Assembly (NCBI GenBank): GCA_027030435.1
Contig: JALVEX010000201.1
Location: forward strand, 1-11,234
Direction of reading: 5' to 3'
Origin: Paracoccaceae bacterium
GTDB lineage: Bacteria > Pseudomonadota > Alphaproteobacteria > Rhodobacterales > Rhodobacteraceae
DNA length: 11,234 bases
Each line of letters opens with the position of its first letter. Positions within the stretch are counted from its first letter, which is position 1. The notes beneath the pieces are model-generated. The model saw nothing but the letters and a program-made list of their open reading frames with translations, had not been told where the DNA came from and searched no databases. Of this stretch, positions 1 to 6,666 are shown piece by piece. The position numbers and the translations under genes are program-made.

Positions 1-68
1 CCCGGCATCGAGGCAAGCGCGGCCGCGGCCAGCAGCGCGCGCCACGCGCCGCAGGCCACCCGCCGCAT
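1..68 (-). CDS. 5' end of a probable exported protein (partial, runs off left edge)
   Basis: Reading the minus strand from an ATG at 68 gives 22 complete codons with no stop before the window edge. The peptide begins MRRVACGAWR and continues into an Ala/Leu-rich stretch (ALLAAAALAS). This positively charged start followed by a hydrophobic core is what a Sec signal peptide looks like. The start is preceded by a GAAGGGCGG Shine-Dalgarno-like stretch. An in-frame ATG at 104 exists, but its upstream sequence (TAACGGGGC) is a weaker ribosome site and it would put charged residues ahead of the core. The mature protein lies outside the window, so its function cannot be called. It is on the same strand as the DeoR-type regulator at 296-1045 but 227 bp downstream of it. 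The reading frame is short, so the call rests on signal-peptide character and the ribosome site only. Confidence 0.45.
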   Translation of the reverse strand, partial: MRRVACGAWRALLAAAALASMP

Positions 69-295
69 CCGCCCTTCAGCCAAGATCTTCGCCAAACCCA
101 ACATGCCCCGTTACCCAGCAAACATCTTCAGGTAGATGATATCGCGGCGAATTCATCTGGCAAGGTTTTTTTCGCACCCCAATCAGAGGGCCGTTTCTCT
201 GGCCTGCGGGCCTCGCTCATATGTGTTTGCCGCGCATCGCGGGAGGGGCTTTCATCGCTCGTTCCCCCCCTCGGACTACCTGACAAATACAGTTG
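69..295. other. Intergenic region between the left-edge gene and the first regulator
   Basis: I see no convincing gene here. The stretch is less GC-rich than its surroundings, especially around 121-175. It holds a run of seven T at 166-172 and three copies of an AGATGA/TCATCT-type hexamer (CATCT at 123-127, AGATGA at 134-139, TCATCT at 153-158). There is also a small stem CAGAG/CTCTG (184-188 with 197-201) followed by GGCC-N4-GGCC (201-212). On the minus strand, TTGCCA (163-158) and TATCAT (142-137) form a weak promoter-like pair with a short 15-bp spacer ahead of the left-edge gene. The region most likely contains the 3' end of the DeoR transcript and the promoter of the left-edge gene. Confidence 0.4.
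243..272 (-). terminator. Possible weak terminator stem after the first DeoR-type gene
   Basis: Inverted repeat GAGGGG (243-248) and CCCCTC (267-272) with an 18-nt loop, lying 24 bp beyond the regulator's stop codon. There is no U-tract on the minus strand, so intrinsic termination is doubtful. The stem could instead stabilise the mRNA 3' end. Confidence 0.25.
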
Positions 296-1045
296 CTAGG
301 CAATCAGCAGATCCAGCCCGCTCAGCCCGGCGGCTTCGGGGGGTTGGCGATCGGTGACGACGAGGTGAACGTCGCCGAACGGCAGGGCGACATACATCTC
401 TTCCGTGCTCCCAACGCCAAACTTGCTGTGATCGAGGCACATGATCACCTGATCGGCGATCGCGGCCATGGCGCGGGCGATATCGGCCTCGCAGGGCTCA
501 TGCACCAGAAAGCCGCGTTTCGGATCCACCGCCGAGGCGGAAAGCACCGCGCGGGAAACCCGCATCCGGGCGATGGTGGCGAAGGCGGCGGCATCGAAGG
601 CGGCGCCGTCATGATCGCGCAGGCGCGATCCGGCCATGAACACGGTATTGCCCGGGCGCATCGAGAGCATCGCCGCCACGAAGGCGGAATTGGTGACGAT
701 GCGCAGGTTTTTGCGCGTGCTCAGCGCCTGGGCCAGATAGCCCGAGGTGGAGCCGGTGTCGATCGCCAGCGAGGCGCCGTCGGGGATCTCGGCCGCGAGC
801 CGCGCGGCGATGGCCGTCTTTTCGGCCCGCATCTGATCCATGCGCTCGAGAAACGGGGCATAGGCAGGCGAGCGCGCCGCGGTGATCGCGCCATGCACCT
901 TGCAGAGCCTGCCGGCCTCGACAAGCGGCCGCACGGCGCGCCGGATGGTCTGATCCGATACCCCAAGAAGCCGGGCCAGCTCGGCCACCGAGATCGAGCC
1001 GCGCTCGGCCACCGCTTTTTCGATGTCATAGGCATGTCTGGACAT
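296..1045 (-). CDS. DeoR/GlpR-family transcriptional repressor (module 1)
   Basis: 249-residue regulator, the usual length for the DeoR family. An N-terminal winged helix-turn-helix covers about residues 8-55 (SVAELARLLGVSDQTIRRAV with the recognition helix near 29-38). It is followed by a DeoRC sensor domain of the ribose-5-phosphate-isomerase-like fold. Sensor landmarks are DTGST at 96-100, VTNS at 117-120, FMAGS near 136-140 and DHSKFG at 205-210. The usual wing motif HGGA is here VHGAI (50-54). Family knowledge: these proteins are mostly repressors relieved by a phosphorylated small molecule. The start at 1045 is preferred because GAAAGG sits just upstream and the next residues align with the family. 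ATGs at 1075 and 1210 would add unrelated sequence. It is divergent from the flavoprotein gene at 1164 across 118 bp holding a dyad, and so probably controls it and itself. The ligand is unknown. Confidence 0.93.
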   Translation of the reverse strand: MSRHAYDIEKAVAERGSISVAELARLLGVSDQTIRRAVRPLVEAGRLCKVHGAITAARSPAYAPFLERMDQMRAEKTAIAARLAAEIPDGASLAIDTGSTSGYLAQALSTRKNLRIVTNSAFVAAMLSMRPGNTVFMAGSRLRDHDGAAFDAAAFATIARMRVSRAVLSASAVDPKRGFLVHEPCEADIARAMAAIADQVIMCLDHSKFGVGSTEEMYVALPFGDVHLVVTDRQPPEAAGLSGLDLLIA

Positions 1046-1068
1046 TGCCGCGCCTTTCTGCGGGTAAA

Positions 1069-1074
1069 TTGACA
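1069..1074 (+). promoter_or_regulatory. Candidate -35 element TTGACA
   Basis: A perfect TTGACA consensus hexamer in the AT-rich divergent gap. The matching -10 would fall at about 1092-1100, where only poor matches are seen (ATGAAT at 1095-1100 gives a 20-bp spacer). That position overlaps the dyad at 1091-1105, so a repressor bound there would block this promoter. The assignment rests on the hexamer alone. Confidence 0.35.
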
Positions 1075-1083
1075 TATAAACGC

Positions 1084-1105
1084 CAGAAAACAACATGAAT
1101 TGTTG
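1084..1105. promoter_or_regulatory. Candidate operator, copy 1, in the DeoR/flavoprotein divergent gap
   Basis: CAGAAAA followed by the dyad CAACAT-GAA-TTGTTG (left arm 1091-1096, right arm 1100-1105; 5 of 6 positions complementary). Read with its inner arms as CAACA-TGAAT-TGTTG it is a perfect 5-bp inverted repeat. The same arrangement recurs at 5556-5577 in front of the second regulator. In both places the dyad starts 46 bp upstream of the regulator's first base. It lies in the only AT-rich part of the divergent gap and would cover the promoter of the flavoprotein gene. I infer that it is the binding site of one or both DeoR-family proteins. Confidence 0.6.
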
Positions 1106-1128
1106 ATTTATGGCGGAATCGGCCCAGA

Positions 1129-1153
1129 CTGAAGGAGGGCGAATCGCCTTCAG
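1129..1153 (+). promoter_or_regulatory. Leader hairpin with a misplaced Shine-Dalgarno-like tract
   Basis: CTGAAGG (1129-1135) pairs perfectly with CCTTCAG (1147-1153) around an 11-nt loop. An alternative inner stem GGC/GCC is also possible. The left arm and loop contain GAAGGAGGG (1131-1139), the best anti-SD match in the gap, yet it is 24 nt from the ATG at 1164 and has no start codon at normal distance. The ribosome site actually in position is AGGGGGG at 1152-1158. The hairpin's right arm ends where this begins, so folding could influence access to it. Confidence 0.4.
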
Positions 1154-1163
1154 GGGGGCGCAT

Positions 1164-3587
1164 ATGGCCACGCACAGCGCACGGCATCTGATCATCGGCG
1201 GCGGCATCATCGGCTGCTCGGTGGCCTATCATCTGGCGAAATCCGGCGAGCGTGACGTGGTGCTTCTGGAGCGCGCCGCGCTGACGGAAGGCGCCACCTG
1301 GCACGCCGCGGGGCTCGTGGGGCAGCTGCGCTCCTCGGCCAATACCACGCGGATGCTCAAGCGATCCGTCGCCATGTATGACGCGCTCGAAGCCGAAACC
1401 GGCATGGCGTTTGACTGGAAGAAGGTCGGCTCGCTCCGCCTCGCCGCCACGCGCGAACGGATGCTCGAGGCCCGGCGCCTGGCGACGATGGCCCGCAGCT
1501 TCGGGCTCGAGATGCAGATGCTCACCCCGGGCGAGGCGAAGGCGCTCTTTCCCTATATCGAGGAAACCGGCATCGAGGGGGCGGCCTTCATCCCCTCGGA
1601 CGGGCATGTGGATCCGGCCGGCCTGTGCCTTGCCATCGCCGCCGGGGCGCGCCTGCACGGGGCCGAGATCCGGCAGGGTGTTGGCGTCGAGGATTTCGTG
1701 CTGAAGCGCGGGCGGATCGCCGAGGTGATCGCCTCCGATGGCAGCTACGAGGTGGAAAACGTCATCCTCGCCGCCGGCATGTGGAGCCGCGAGCTGGGCC
1801 GGAAGCTCGGGCTGCGCGTGCCGGCCTGCGCGGTGGAGCATCAGTATGTGGTTACCGAACCCTGGCCCGAGCCGGAAGTGGTGCGCACCCTGCCGACGCT
1901 GCGCGATCCCGAGCGGCTTGTCTATTACAAGCCCGATGCCGGCGGGCGCATGGTGATCGGCGGCTATGAGCACGACACCCAGCCCTTCGGCGCGCGCGGC
2001 ATTCCCGGCGATTTCATCCGCCAGCTGCTGCCCGAGAACATGGAGCGCTTCCTGCCGCTGGCGGAGAAGGCGGCGCAGGTGACCCCGGTTGTGAACGAGG
2101 TGGGCATCCGGCAGGTCATCAACGGGCCGATCCCCTATTCGGCGGATGGCGATTTCGTGATGGGCTGGGCGCCCGGCTTCAACAATCTGATGATGGCGAC
2201 GGGCTTTCTCTACGGCATCGCTGCCGGCGGGGGCGCGGGCGAGATGATCGCCCAGTGGATCACCGAGGGCCGGCCCGCGCTTGATCTCTGGCCGCTCGAT
2301 GTGCGCCGCTTCGGCCCGCATCACGGCGCCCGCGCCTTCATGTATCCGCGCGCCGTCGAGCATTACGCGCATCACTACAAGATGCGCTACCCGGGGCAGG
2401 AGGCGGAAAGCGCGCGCCGATTGCGCCTCTCGCCGCTCTATCACCGGCTGAAGGAGCGTGGCGCGGTTTACGGCGCGAAGAACGGCTGGGAGCGCCCGCT
2501 CTGGTTTGCCCCCGAAGGGGTGGAGCCGGTGGATCGCCTCGATTTCCTCGCCCCCGGCTGGCAGGAATTCGCGGCCCGTGAGCACCGCGCCGTGCGCGAG
2601 AGCGTGGCGCTGATCGATCAGTCGAGCTTCGCCAAGTTCGAGCTGATCGGCCCCGGCGCCCTGCCGCTCATGCAGCGCCTCGCCGCCTGCAACATGGACA
2701 GGCCCCCCGGCAGCGTGATCTATGCCCAGCTGTGCAACGCGCGCGGCGGGATCGAGGCCGATCTGACCGTGACCCGCCTGGCCGAAGACCGCTTCTACAT
2801 CGTCACCGGCGCCGGCTTCGGCACCCATGATGCAGACTGGATCCGCCGGCACATGCCCGCGGACGGCTCGGTGCATCTGATCGAGATGACCTCGGCGCGC
2901 GCGGTGATCAACATCTGCGGGCCGAAGGCGCGCGCGGTGCTTCAGGAAGTCTGCGAAGAGGATGTCTCGGCCGCGGCCTTCCCCTTCGCCACCGCGCGGG
3001 AAGTAACGATCGCCGCCGCCCCGGTGCTTGCGGTGCGCATCGGCTATGTGGGCGAACTGGGCTGGGAGCTGCATGTGCCAACGGAATTCGGCCTGCATGT
3101 TTACGATGCCTTGCGCGCAGCGGGCGCTGCGCATGGGATCCGCGATGTGGGCTACCGCGCGATTGACAGCCTGCGGCTCGAAAAGGGCTATCTCTACTGG
3201 TCGGCCGACATCACGCCCGATCATACGCCCATCGAGGCCGGCCTGGGCTTTCGGGTGCATCTGAAACGGGGCGGCGATTTTCTGGGCCGCGCGGCGCTCG
3301 CGGCGCAGAAGGCCGAGGGGCCGGCCCGGCGGCTGGCCACCTTCACCAGCCCCGAGCCCTTGCCGATGAGCGGGGGCGAAACGATCCTGTGCAACGGCCG
3401 GGTTGTCGGGCCGGTCACCAGCGCCGGCTTCGGCCATACTGTGGGGCGGATGATCATGATGGGTTATCTGCCGGTGGATCTGTGGGATGCGGAAGGCTTC
3501 GAGGTGGAGGTTTTCGGCGAACGCCACCCGATCAGCAGGGTGGACGGCCCGCTTTACGATCCCGAAAACCGGCGTCTCAAGGCATGA
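1164..3587 (+). CDS. Dimethylglycine/sarcosine dehydrogenase-like FAD and folate-binding oxidoreductase (module 1)
   Basis: 807 residues, about the length of mature dimethylglycine and sarcosine dehydrogenases. The N-terminal DAO-type FAD domain has the dinucleotide motif GGGIIG at 12-17. TWHAAGLVGQLR at 45-56 follows; in the characterised relatives this histidine (here H47) carries covalently bound FAD. A linker FAO_M-type domain spans about 370-430. The C-terminal half (about 465-805) is a GcvT-like aminomethyltransferase domain with RLEKGYLYWSADITPDHTP (671-689) and EAGLGF (691-696). Family chemistry is oxidative N-demethylation with transfer of the methyl-derived carbon to tetrahydrofolate. 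The protein has no signal peptide and should be cytoplasmic. The ATG at 1164 follows AGGGGGG by 5 nt; an ATG at 1110 lacks a ribosome site. The kinase gene follows after 10 bp. Exact substrate is not decidable from sequence: dimethylglycine, sarcosine, N-methyl amino acids and N-methyl-GABA are all possible. Confidence 0.9.
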   Translation: MATHSARHLIIGGGIIGCSVAYHLAKSGERDVVLLERAALTEGATWHAAGLVGQLRSSANTTRMLKRSVAMYDALEAETGMAFDWKKVGSLRLAATRERMLEARRLATMARSFGLEMQMLTPGEAKALFPYIEETGIEGAAFIPSDGHVDPAGLCLAIAAGARLHGAEIRQGVGVEDFVLKRGRIAEVIASDGSYEVENVILAAGMWSRELGRKLGLRVPACAVEHQYVVTEPWPEPEVVRTLPTLRDPERLVYYKPDAGGRMVIGGYEHDTQPFGARGIPGDFIRQLLPENMERFLPLAEKAAQVTPVVNEVGIRQVINGPIPYSADGDFVMGWAPGFNNLMMATGFLYGIAAGGGAGEMIAQWITEGRPALDLWPLDVRRFGPHHGARAFMYPRAVEHYAHHYKMRYPGQEAESARRLRLSPLYHRLKERGAVYGAKNGWERPLWFAPEGVEPVDRLDFLAPGWQEFAAREHRAVRESVALIDQSSFAKFELIGPGALPLMQRLAACNMDRPPGSVIYAQLCNARGGIEADLTVTRLAEDRFYIVTGAGFGTHDADWIRRHMPADGSVHLIEMTSARAVINICGPKARAVLQEVCEEDVSAAAFPFATAREVTIAAAPVLAVRIGYVGELGWELHVPTEFGLHVYDALRAAGAAHGIRDVGYRAIDSLRLEKGYLYWSADITPDHTPIEAGLGFRVHLKRGGDFLGRAALAAQKAEGPARRLATFTSPEPLPMSGGETILCNGRVVGPVTSAGFGHTVGRMIMMGYLPVDLWDAEGFEVEVFGERHPISRVDGPLYDPENRRLKA

Positions 3588-3597
3588 GGGGGGAAGG

Positions 3598-4527
3598 ATG
3601 AGCGAACATCTGCAAGAGGTTGTGGCGACGCTGAGGCGGGCACCTGAATTTGCCGGGGTGGCGGAAAAGGATTGCGCCATCACCCGGCTTGGCGGGCTGA
3701 CCAATCTCGTTCATCTGGTCGAGATCGGCGAGCGGCGGGTGATCGTGCGCATCCCCGGCGCCGGCACCGCGGATTACATTGATCGCGCGGTGGAGATCCA
3801 CAACGCCCGGGCGGCCGAGCGGGCCGGGGTTTCGGCGCGGGTGATCTGGGCCGATGCCGAAAGCGGCATCATGATTTCCGAGGCGATCCCCGACATCGTG
3901 ACCATGACCCCGGCGCTTTTTGCCAGCCGCGAAGGCGCGGCGGCGCGGGCCGGGCGGGCGCTGGCGAAGCTGCACGGCTCGGGCGAGGAATTCCGGTTTC
4001 GCTTCGAGCTTTTCGCGATGATCGAGGAGTATCTGAAGATCCTCGCGAGCCGGGATGTGGATCTGCCCGAAGGCTATCACGAAGTGGTGGCCGCGGCCGG
4101 GCCGGTGCGGGAAGCGCTGGCCGCCAGCCCGGCCCCGCTGGCGCCCTGCCATTGCGATCCGCTCAGCGAAAACTTCCTCGATGACGGCGAAAGGATGTGG
4201 ATCGTCGATTGGGAATATTCCGGCATGAACGATCCCCTGTGGGATCTGGGCGATCTGGCCGTGGAGGCGCGGATGAGCCCGGAGGTGGAAGAGGAATTGC
4301 TGCACGCCTATTTCGGGGGCCCGCCCTCGGCGGCCGAGCGCGGGCGGGTGGTGATCTACAAGGCGATGTGCGATCTTCTCTGGACCCTCTGGGGCCTGAT
4401 CCAGCATGCCGACGGCAACCCGGCCGAGGATTTCCGGGCCTACAGCCTTGAGCGCTTCGGGCGCTGCAGGGCGCTGATGAACGATCCCGCCTTCGCCGGC
4501 CATGTGGCGGCGGTGCGGGCCAGGTAG
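3598..4527 (+). CDS. Choline/ethanolamine kinase-like phosphotransferase (APH/LicA fold, module 1)
   Basis: 309 residues of the protein-kinase-like APH/choline kinase fold. The glycine-containing nucleotide loop is LGGLTNLVHL at 31-40. It is followed by VIVRIPG (48-54), resembling the LRIPG strand of LicA-type choline kinases. The catalytic loop is HCDPLSENF at 185-193, matching HxDxxxxN, with D187 the catalytic base and N192 a metal ligand. The metal-binding segment VDWEYSGMNDPLWDL at 203-217 matches the choline kinase signature I/V-D-x-E-Y-xx-x-N-xxxx-D. Choline kinases usually have HND where this has HCD. The start follows GGGGAAGG at 3588-3595 and lies 10 bp after the flavoprotein stop, so the two are co-transcribed. 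Likely activity is ATP-dependent phosphorylation of a hydroxyl on a small amine. Other APH-fold kinases (homoserine, fructosamine) are less well matched. Substrate unknown. Confidence 0.85.
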   Translation: MSEHLQEVVATLRRAPEFAGVAEKDCAITRLGGLTNLVHLVEIGERRVIVRIPGAGTADYIDRAVEIHNARAAERAGVSARVIWADAESGIMISEAIPDIVTMTPALFASREGAAARAGRALAKLHGSGEEFRFRFELFAMIEEYLKILASRDVDLPEGYHEVVAAAGPVREALAASPAPLAPCHCDPLSENFLDDGERMWIVDWEYSGMNDPLWDLGDLAVEARMSPEVEEELLHAYFGGPPSAAERGRVVIYKAMCDLLWTLWGLIQHADGNPAEDFRAYSLERFGRCRALMNDPAFAGHVAAVRAR

Positions 4528-4531
4528 GACA

Positions 4532-4545
4532 GGTCGTGTCCGACC
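4532..4545 (+). other. Small stem-loop just after the first kinase gene
   Basis: GGTCG (4532-4536) and CGACC (4541-4545) form a perfect 5-bp stem with a 4-nt loop starting five bases after the stop codon. There is no T-run after it. It may contribute to 3'-end formation with the larger repeat at 4581-4610. Confidence 0.3.
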
Positions 4546-4580
4546 GGTCTGGCCCGCCCGGGGCGCGCAGCGGCCCGGGC

Positions 4581-4610
4581 ATGCGCCCGCCCACCCCCCG
4601 GCGGGCGCAT
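4581..4610. terminator. 11-bp perfect inverted repeat between convergent genes
   Basis: ATGCGCCCGCC (4581-4591) and GGCGGGCGCAT (4600-4610) are exact reverse complements around an 8-nt loop. The repeat sits 53 bp after the plus-strand kinase gene and 121 bp after the minus-strand regulator gene, which converge here. This is a typical place for a bidirectional terminator. Neither strand has a U-tract, so it is either a non-canonical GC-rich terminator or an mRNA 3'-end stabiliser. The rest of 4528-4731 is GC-rich without a credible gene. Confidence 0.5.
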
Positions 4611-4731
4611 CCGCGCCCACCCGGGCGGCCGCATGCCCTGCCGTTGGCGACAAACCCGAATGCGATTGAATGCCACATGTCCGAGAGCACGTCGCGACGA
4701 TCCGGAGTCGCCCCGCCCCCCGCCGCGAGCT

Positions 4732-5517
4732 TCAGTCGGCCAGGATCAGGCGGATGTCGTGTTCGCGCGCCGCTTCTTCGAGTTCGCCCGGCGGCGGCTC
4801 GTCGCTCACCAGAATATCCACCATCGAGAGATCCGCCGCCACGATCGGCGCGCGCCGGTGGAACTTGCGCCCGTCGGCCGCCACGATCCGGCAGGCGGCG
4901 TTCTGCATGATGAGACGGGAGAAGCTGGCCTCCTCGATGTCATGCAGCATCAGCCCGTCAGCGGCGGTGATGGCAGCGGCAGAGAGCACGGCGTAATCTG
5001 TCCTGAAGCGGCGGGCGAAATCCATTGCCTCGGCCCCGAAGGCGCCGCCGTCATGCGGGCGCAGCTCGCCGCCGGCCATGAACACGCGGTTGCCGTTGCG
5101 TGCGGCCAGCCTGTAGGCCACGGTGACCGAATTGGTCACCACCATCAGCGCCTGGTGCCGGCGCAGCGCCTCGGCGATGTAGTTGGTGGTGCTGCCGATA
5201 TCGAGAAACAGCGAGGCGCCATCGGGGATCAGCCGCGCCACCGCCCGGGCGATGCGCCGCTTGGCGCCGGGGTTTTCGGCCATGCGCTGATTGAGATCGC
5301 CTTCCTCGCTGGCCAGGAGCCGCGCCCCGCCGTGCATTCGCTCGACAAGCCCCATCTCGCTCAGGCGCTTGATGTTGCGCCGCACCGTCTCTTCAGTCAC
5401 CCCCAGCGCCGCGGCCAGCGCATGGATGCGCGCCGCGCCGCCCGAGCGGCGCAGCTCGTCCAGAATCGCCTGCTGGCGGAAGTTTCCCTGGCTGATGGGC
5501 GTGGTCGGTGTCGTCAT
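4732..5517 (-). CDS. DeoR/GlpR-family transcriptional repressor (module 2)
   Basis: 261 residues. An N-terminal helix-turn-helix covers about 14-68 (RQQAILDELRRSGG, then LAAALGVTEETVRRNIKRL) and ends in the classic wing motif MHGGARLL (61-68). The sensor domain shows FLDIGSTTNYIAEAL (104-118), VTNS (127-130), FMAGGELRPHDGG (146-158) and ADGRKF (214-219), the counterpart of the DHSKF motif in other members. The ATG at 5517 is preceded by AGGAAAAGG. The gene is divergent from the importer operon across 181 bp and converges with the first kinase gene. It resembles the regulator at 296-1045 in length, domain order and genomic setting, and it shares the operator-like dyad. It therefore most likely represses the importer/kinase/oxidoreductase operon until a phosphorylated ligand appears. 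The ligand is not known. Confidence 0.93.
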   Translation of the reverse strand: MTTPTTPISQGNFRQQAILDELRRSGGAARIHALAAALGVTEETVRRNIKRLSEMGLVERMHGGARLLASEEGDLNQRMAENPGAKRRIARAVARLIPDGASLFLDIGSTTNYIAEALRRHQALMVVTNSVTVAYRLAARNGNRVFMAGGELRPHDGGAFGAEAMDFARRFRTDYAVLSAAAITAADGLMLHDIEEASFSRLIMQNAACRIVAADGRKFHRRAPIVAADLSMVDILVSDEPPPGELEEAAREHDIRLILAD

Positions 5518-5555
5518 TTACCTTTTCCTGCGCCACGCTATAGCGACAAATACCG

Positions 5556-5577
5556 CAGAAAACCACATCATATGTGG
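5556..5577. promoter_or_regulatory. Candidate operator, copy 2, in the DeoR/importer divergent gap
   Basis: CAGAAAA followed by the perfect dyad CCACAT-CAT-ATGTGG (5563-5568 and 5572-5577). Compared with 1084-1096, the left flank plus left arm differ at only one of 13 positions. The dyad begins 46 bp upstream of the regulator's first base, identical to copy 1. It is followed by an AT-rich stretch (5578-5603), a plausible promoter zone. Binding by the adjacent DeoR-type protein is inferred. Confidence 0.65.
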
Positions 5578-5602
5578 GATAATATGGAAAATAGTATAAA
5601 AA

Positions 5603-5619
5603 ATGTTGCTTTGATGTGG
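5603..5619 (+). promoter_or_regulatory. Additional ATGTKG half-sites upstream of the importer operon
   Basis: ATGTTG at 5603-5608 and ATGTGG at 5614-5619 repeat the right arm of the dyad at 5572-5577. They lie 31 and 42 bp downstream of that arm, close to three and four helical turns, so they face the same side of the DNA. They lie 80-96 bp upstream of the binding-protein start codon and may be auxiliary operator half-sites. Confidence 0.4.
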
Positions 5620-5698
5620 GAATCACCTGAAACTTCTCCCATTGCAAAGGCCGCGCCGGTGGGGGCTGGCGGGGCTTTCGGGCCACAGGGAGAGAGCA

Positions 5699-6649
5699 AT
5701 GCGAATTTCAGCAATTCTGACAGCCGCCACCTTGGCGGGCATGACGGCCATGACGGGCAGCAGTGCCCTGGCGCAGGCGGAATCCGACGATCCGATCAAG
5801 CTGACCATCCATGACTGGACCGGCCAGCTCATCACCACCCATATCATGGGCGAGGTGTTGCAGAAAGCCGGCTACAACGTCGATTACGTTCAGGCCGATT
5901 ACATCGCGCAGTTCGCCGGGCTGAAAACCGGCGATCTCGATGTGGCGATGGAGATCTGGGCCACCACCGGGCGGGAGGCGATGGAAGAGGCCACCGCCAC
6001 AGGCAAGGTCGTCAACATGGGCGAGACGGGCATGCAGGCGATCGAGGAATGGTGGTATCCCGAATACATGAAGGAGCGCTGCCCCGGCCTGCCGGACTGG
6101 AAGGCGCTGAACGATTGCGCCGCCGAGTTCGCCACCCCCGAAACCGCGCCGCTCGGCCGCTATCTGGGCGGCCCGGTCACCTGGGGCGGCTTCGATGACG
6201 AGCGCGTCGAGGCGCTGGGGCTGGATTTCGAGGTGGTTCATGCCGGCACCGATGCGGCGCTGTTTGCCGAGCTGGAAAGCGCCTATCAGCGCAAGGCGCC
6301 GATCGTGCTGTGGGTCTATGCCCCGCATTGGGCGCCGGCGAAATACAAGGGCGAATGGGTCGAGTTTCCGCCCTACGAGCCTGCCTGCTATACCGATCCC
6401 TCATGGGGCATCAATCCGAACGCCGCCTATGATTGCGGCAAGCCGCGCGGGCCGATCTGGAAGGTCGCCTGGGCCGGGGTGGAGAAGAAATGGCCGGGCG
6501 CGGCGAAGATGATCCGCGATTTCCACATCTCGAATGACGAGATGGGCGCGCTGGTGGCGAAGGTCGATCTCGAGGGCATGTCGGTGGATGACGCCGTTGC
6601 CGGCTGGCTGGCCGCCAATGAGGATGTCTGGTCGAAATGGGGCAAGTGA
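5699..6649 (+). CDS. Periplasmic glycine betaine/proline-type ABC transporter binding protein (ProX/OpuAC-like)
   Basis: 316 residues. A signal peptide covers residues 1-25 (MRISAILTAATLAGM, then SSALA) with an ALA cleavage motif before QAE, so the protein is periplasmic. The mature part fits the OpuAC substrate-binding family: KLTIHDWTGQLITTHI (35-50), GDLDVAMEIWATTG (78-91), EEWWYPEY (116-123), GPVTWGG (158-164) and LWVYAPHWAP (204-213). Family members hold quaternary ammonium groups in a cage of aromatic side chains. W40, W87, W118, W119, W162, W205 and W211 are the visible candidates. Four cysteines (C128, C140, C230, C246) could form disulfides. The ATG at 5699 follows AGGGAGAG. It heads an operon with the ATPase and permease, but 100 bp with a hairpin separate it from the ATPase, probably giving it higher expression. 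The ligand is likely a betaine or choline-like compound, exact identity unknown. Confidence 0.92.
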   Translation: MRISAILTAATLAGMTAMTGSSALAQAESDDPIKLTIHDWTGQLITTHIMGEVLQKAGYNVDYVQADYIAQFAGLKTGDLDVAMEIWATTGREAMEEATATGKVVNMGETGMQAIEEWWYPEYMKERCPGLPDWKALNDCAAEFATPETAPLGRYLGGPVTWGGFDDERVEALGLDFEVVHAGTDAALFAELESAYQRKAPIVLWVYAPHWAPAKYKGEWVEFPPYEPACYTDPSWGINPNAAYDCGKPRGPIWKVAWAGVEKKWPGAAKMIRDFHISNDEMGALVAKVDLEGMSVDDAVAGWLAANEDVWSKWGK

Positions 6650-6666
6650 GCTGAGTGCCCGGCGCG

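Noticed and set aside
166..172. Run of seven T as an intrinsic terminator on the plus strand
   Set aside because: Only a weak 6-bp stem (134-139 with 153-158) with a 13-nt loop precedes it, and no plus-strand gene lies upstream in the window.
136..357. 73-codon plus-strand open frame across the left intergenic region
   Set aside because: No credible ribosome site, no recognisable motif, and it runs into the 3' end of the regulator on the other strand.
1046..1210. Longer versions of the first regulator starting at 1075 or 1210
   Set aside because: They add sequence unlike the family, cross the operator and the start of the divergent gene, and have worse ribosome sites than the ATG at 1045.
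1026..3704. 892-codon open frame on the minus strand opposite the demethylase gene
   Set aside because: Its translation is rich in His, Arg, Gly and Ala with no recognisable domain. It mirrors the GC-biased third positions of the plus-strand gene, and it runs through the promoter gap and the regulator's N-terminus.
5536..5545. Perfect 10-bp palindrome CGCTATAGCG upstream of the second regulator
   Set aside because: No counterpart in the other regulator gap and too short to interpret alone, unlike the shared dyad next to it.
282..5553. Nonamer GACAAATAC at 282-290 and again at 5545-5553
   Set aside because: The flanks do not match and the first copy lies at the 3' end of a gene. Most likely coincidence.
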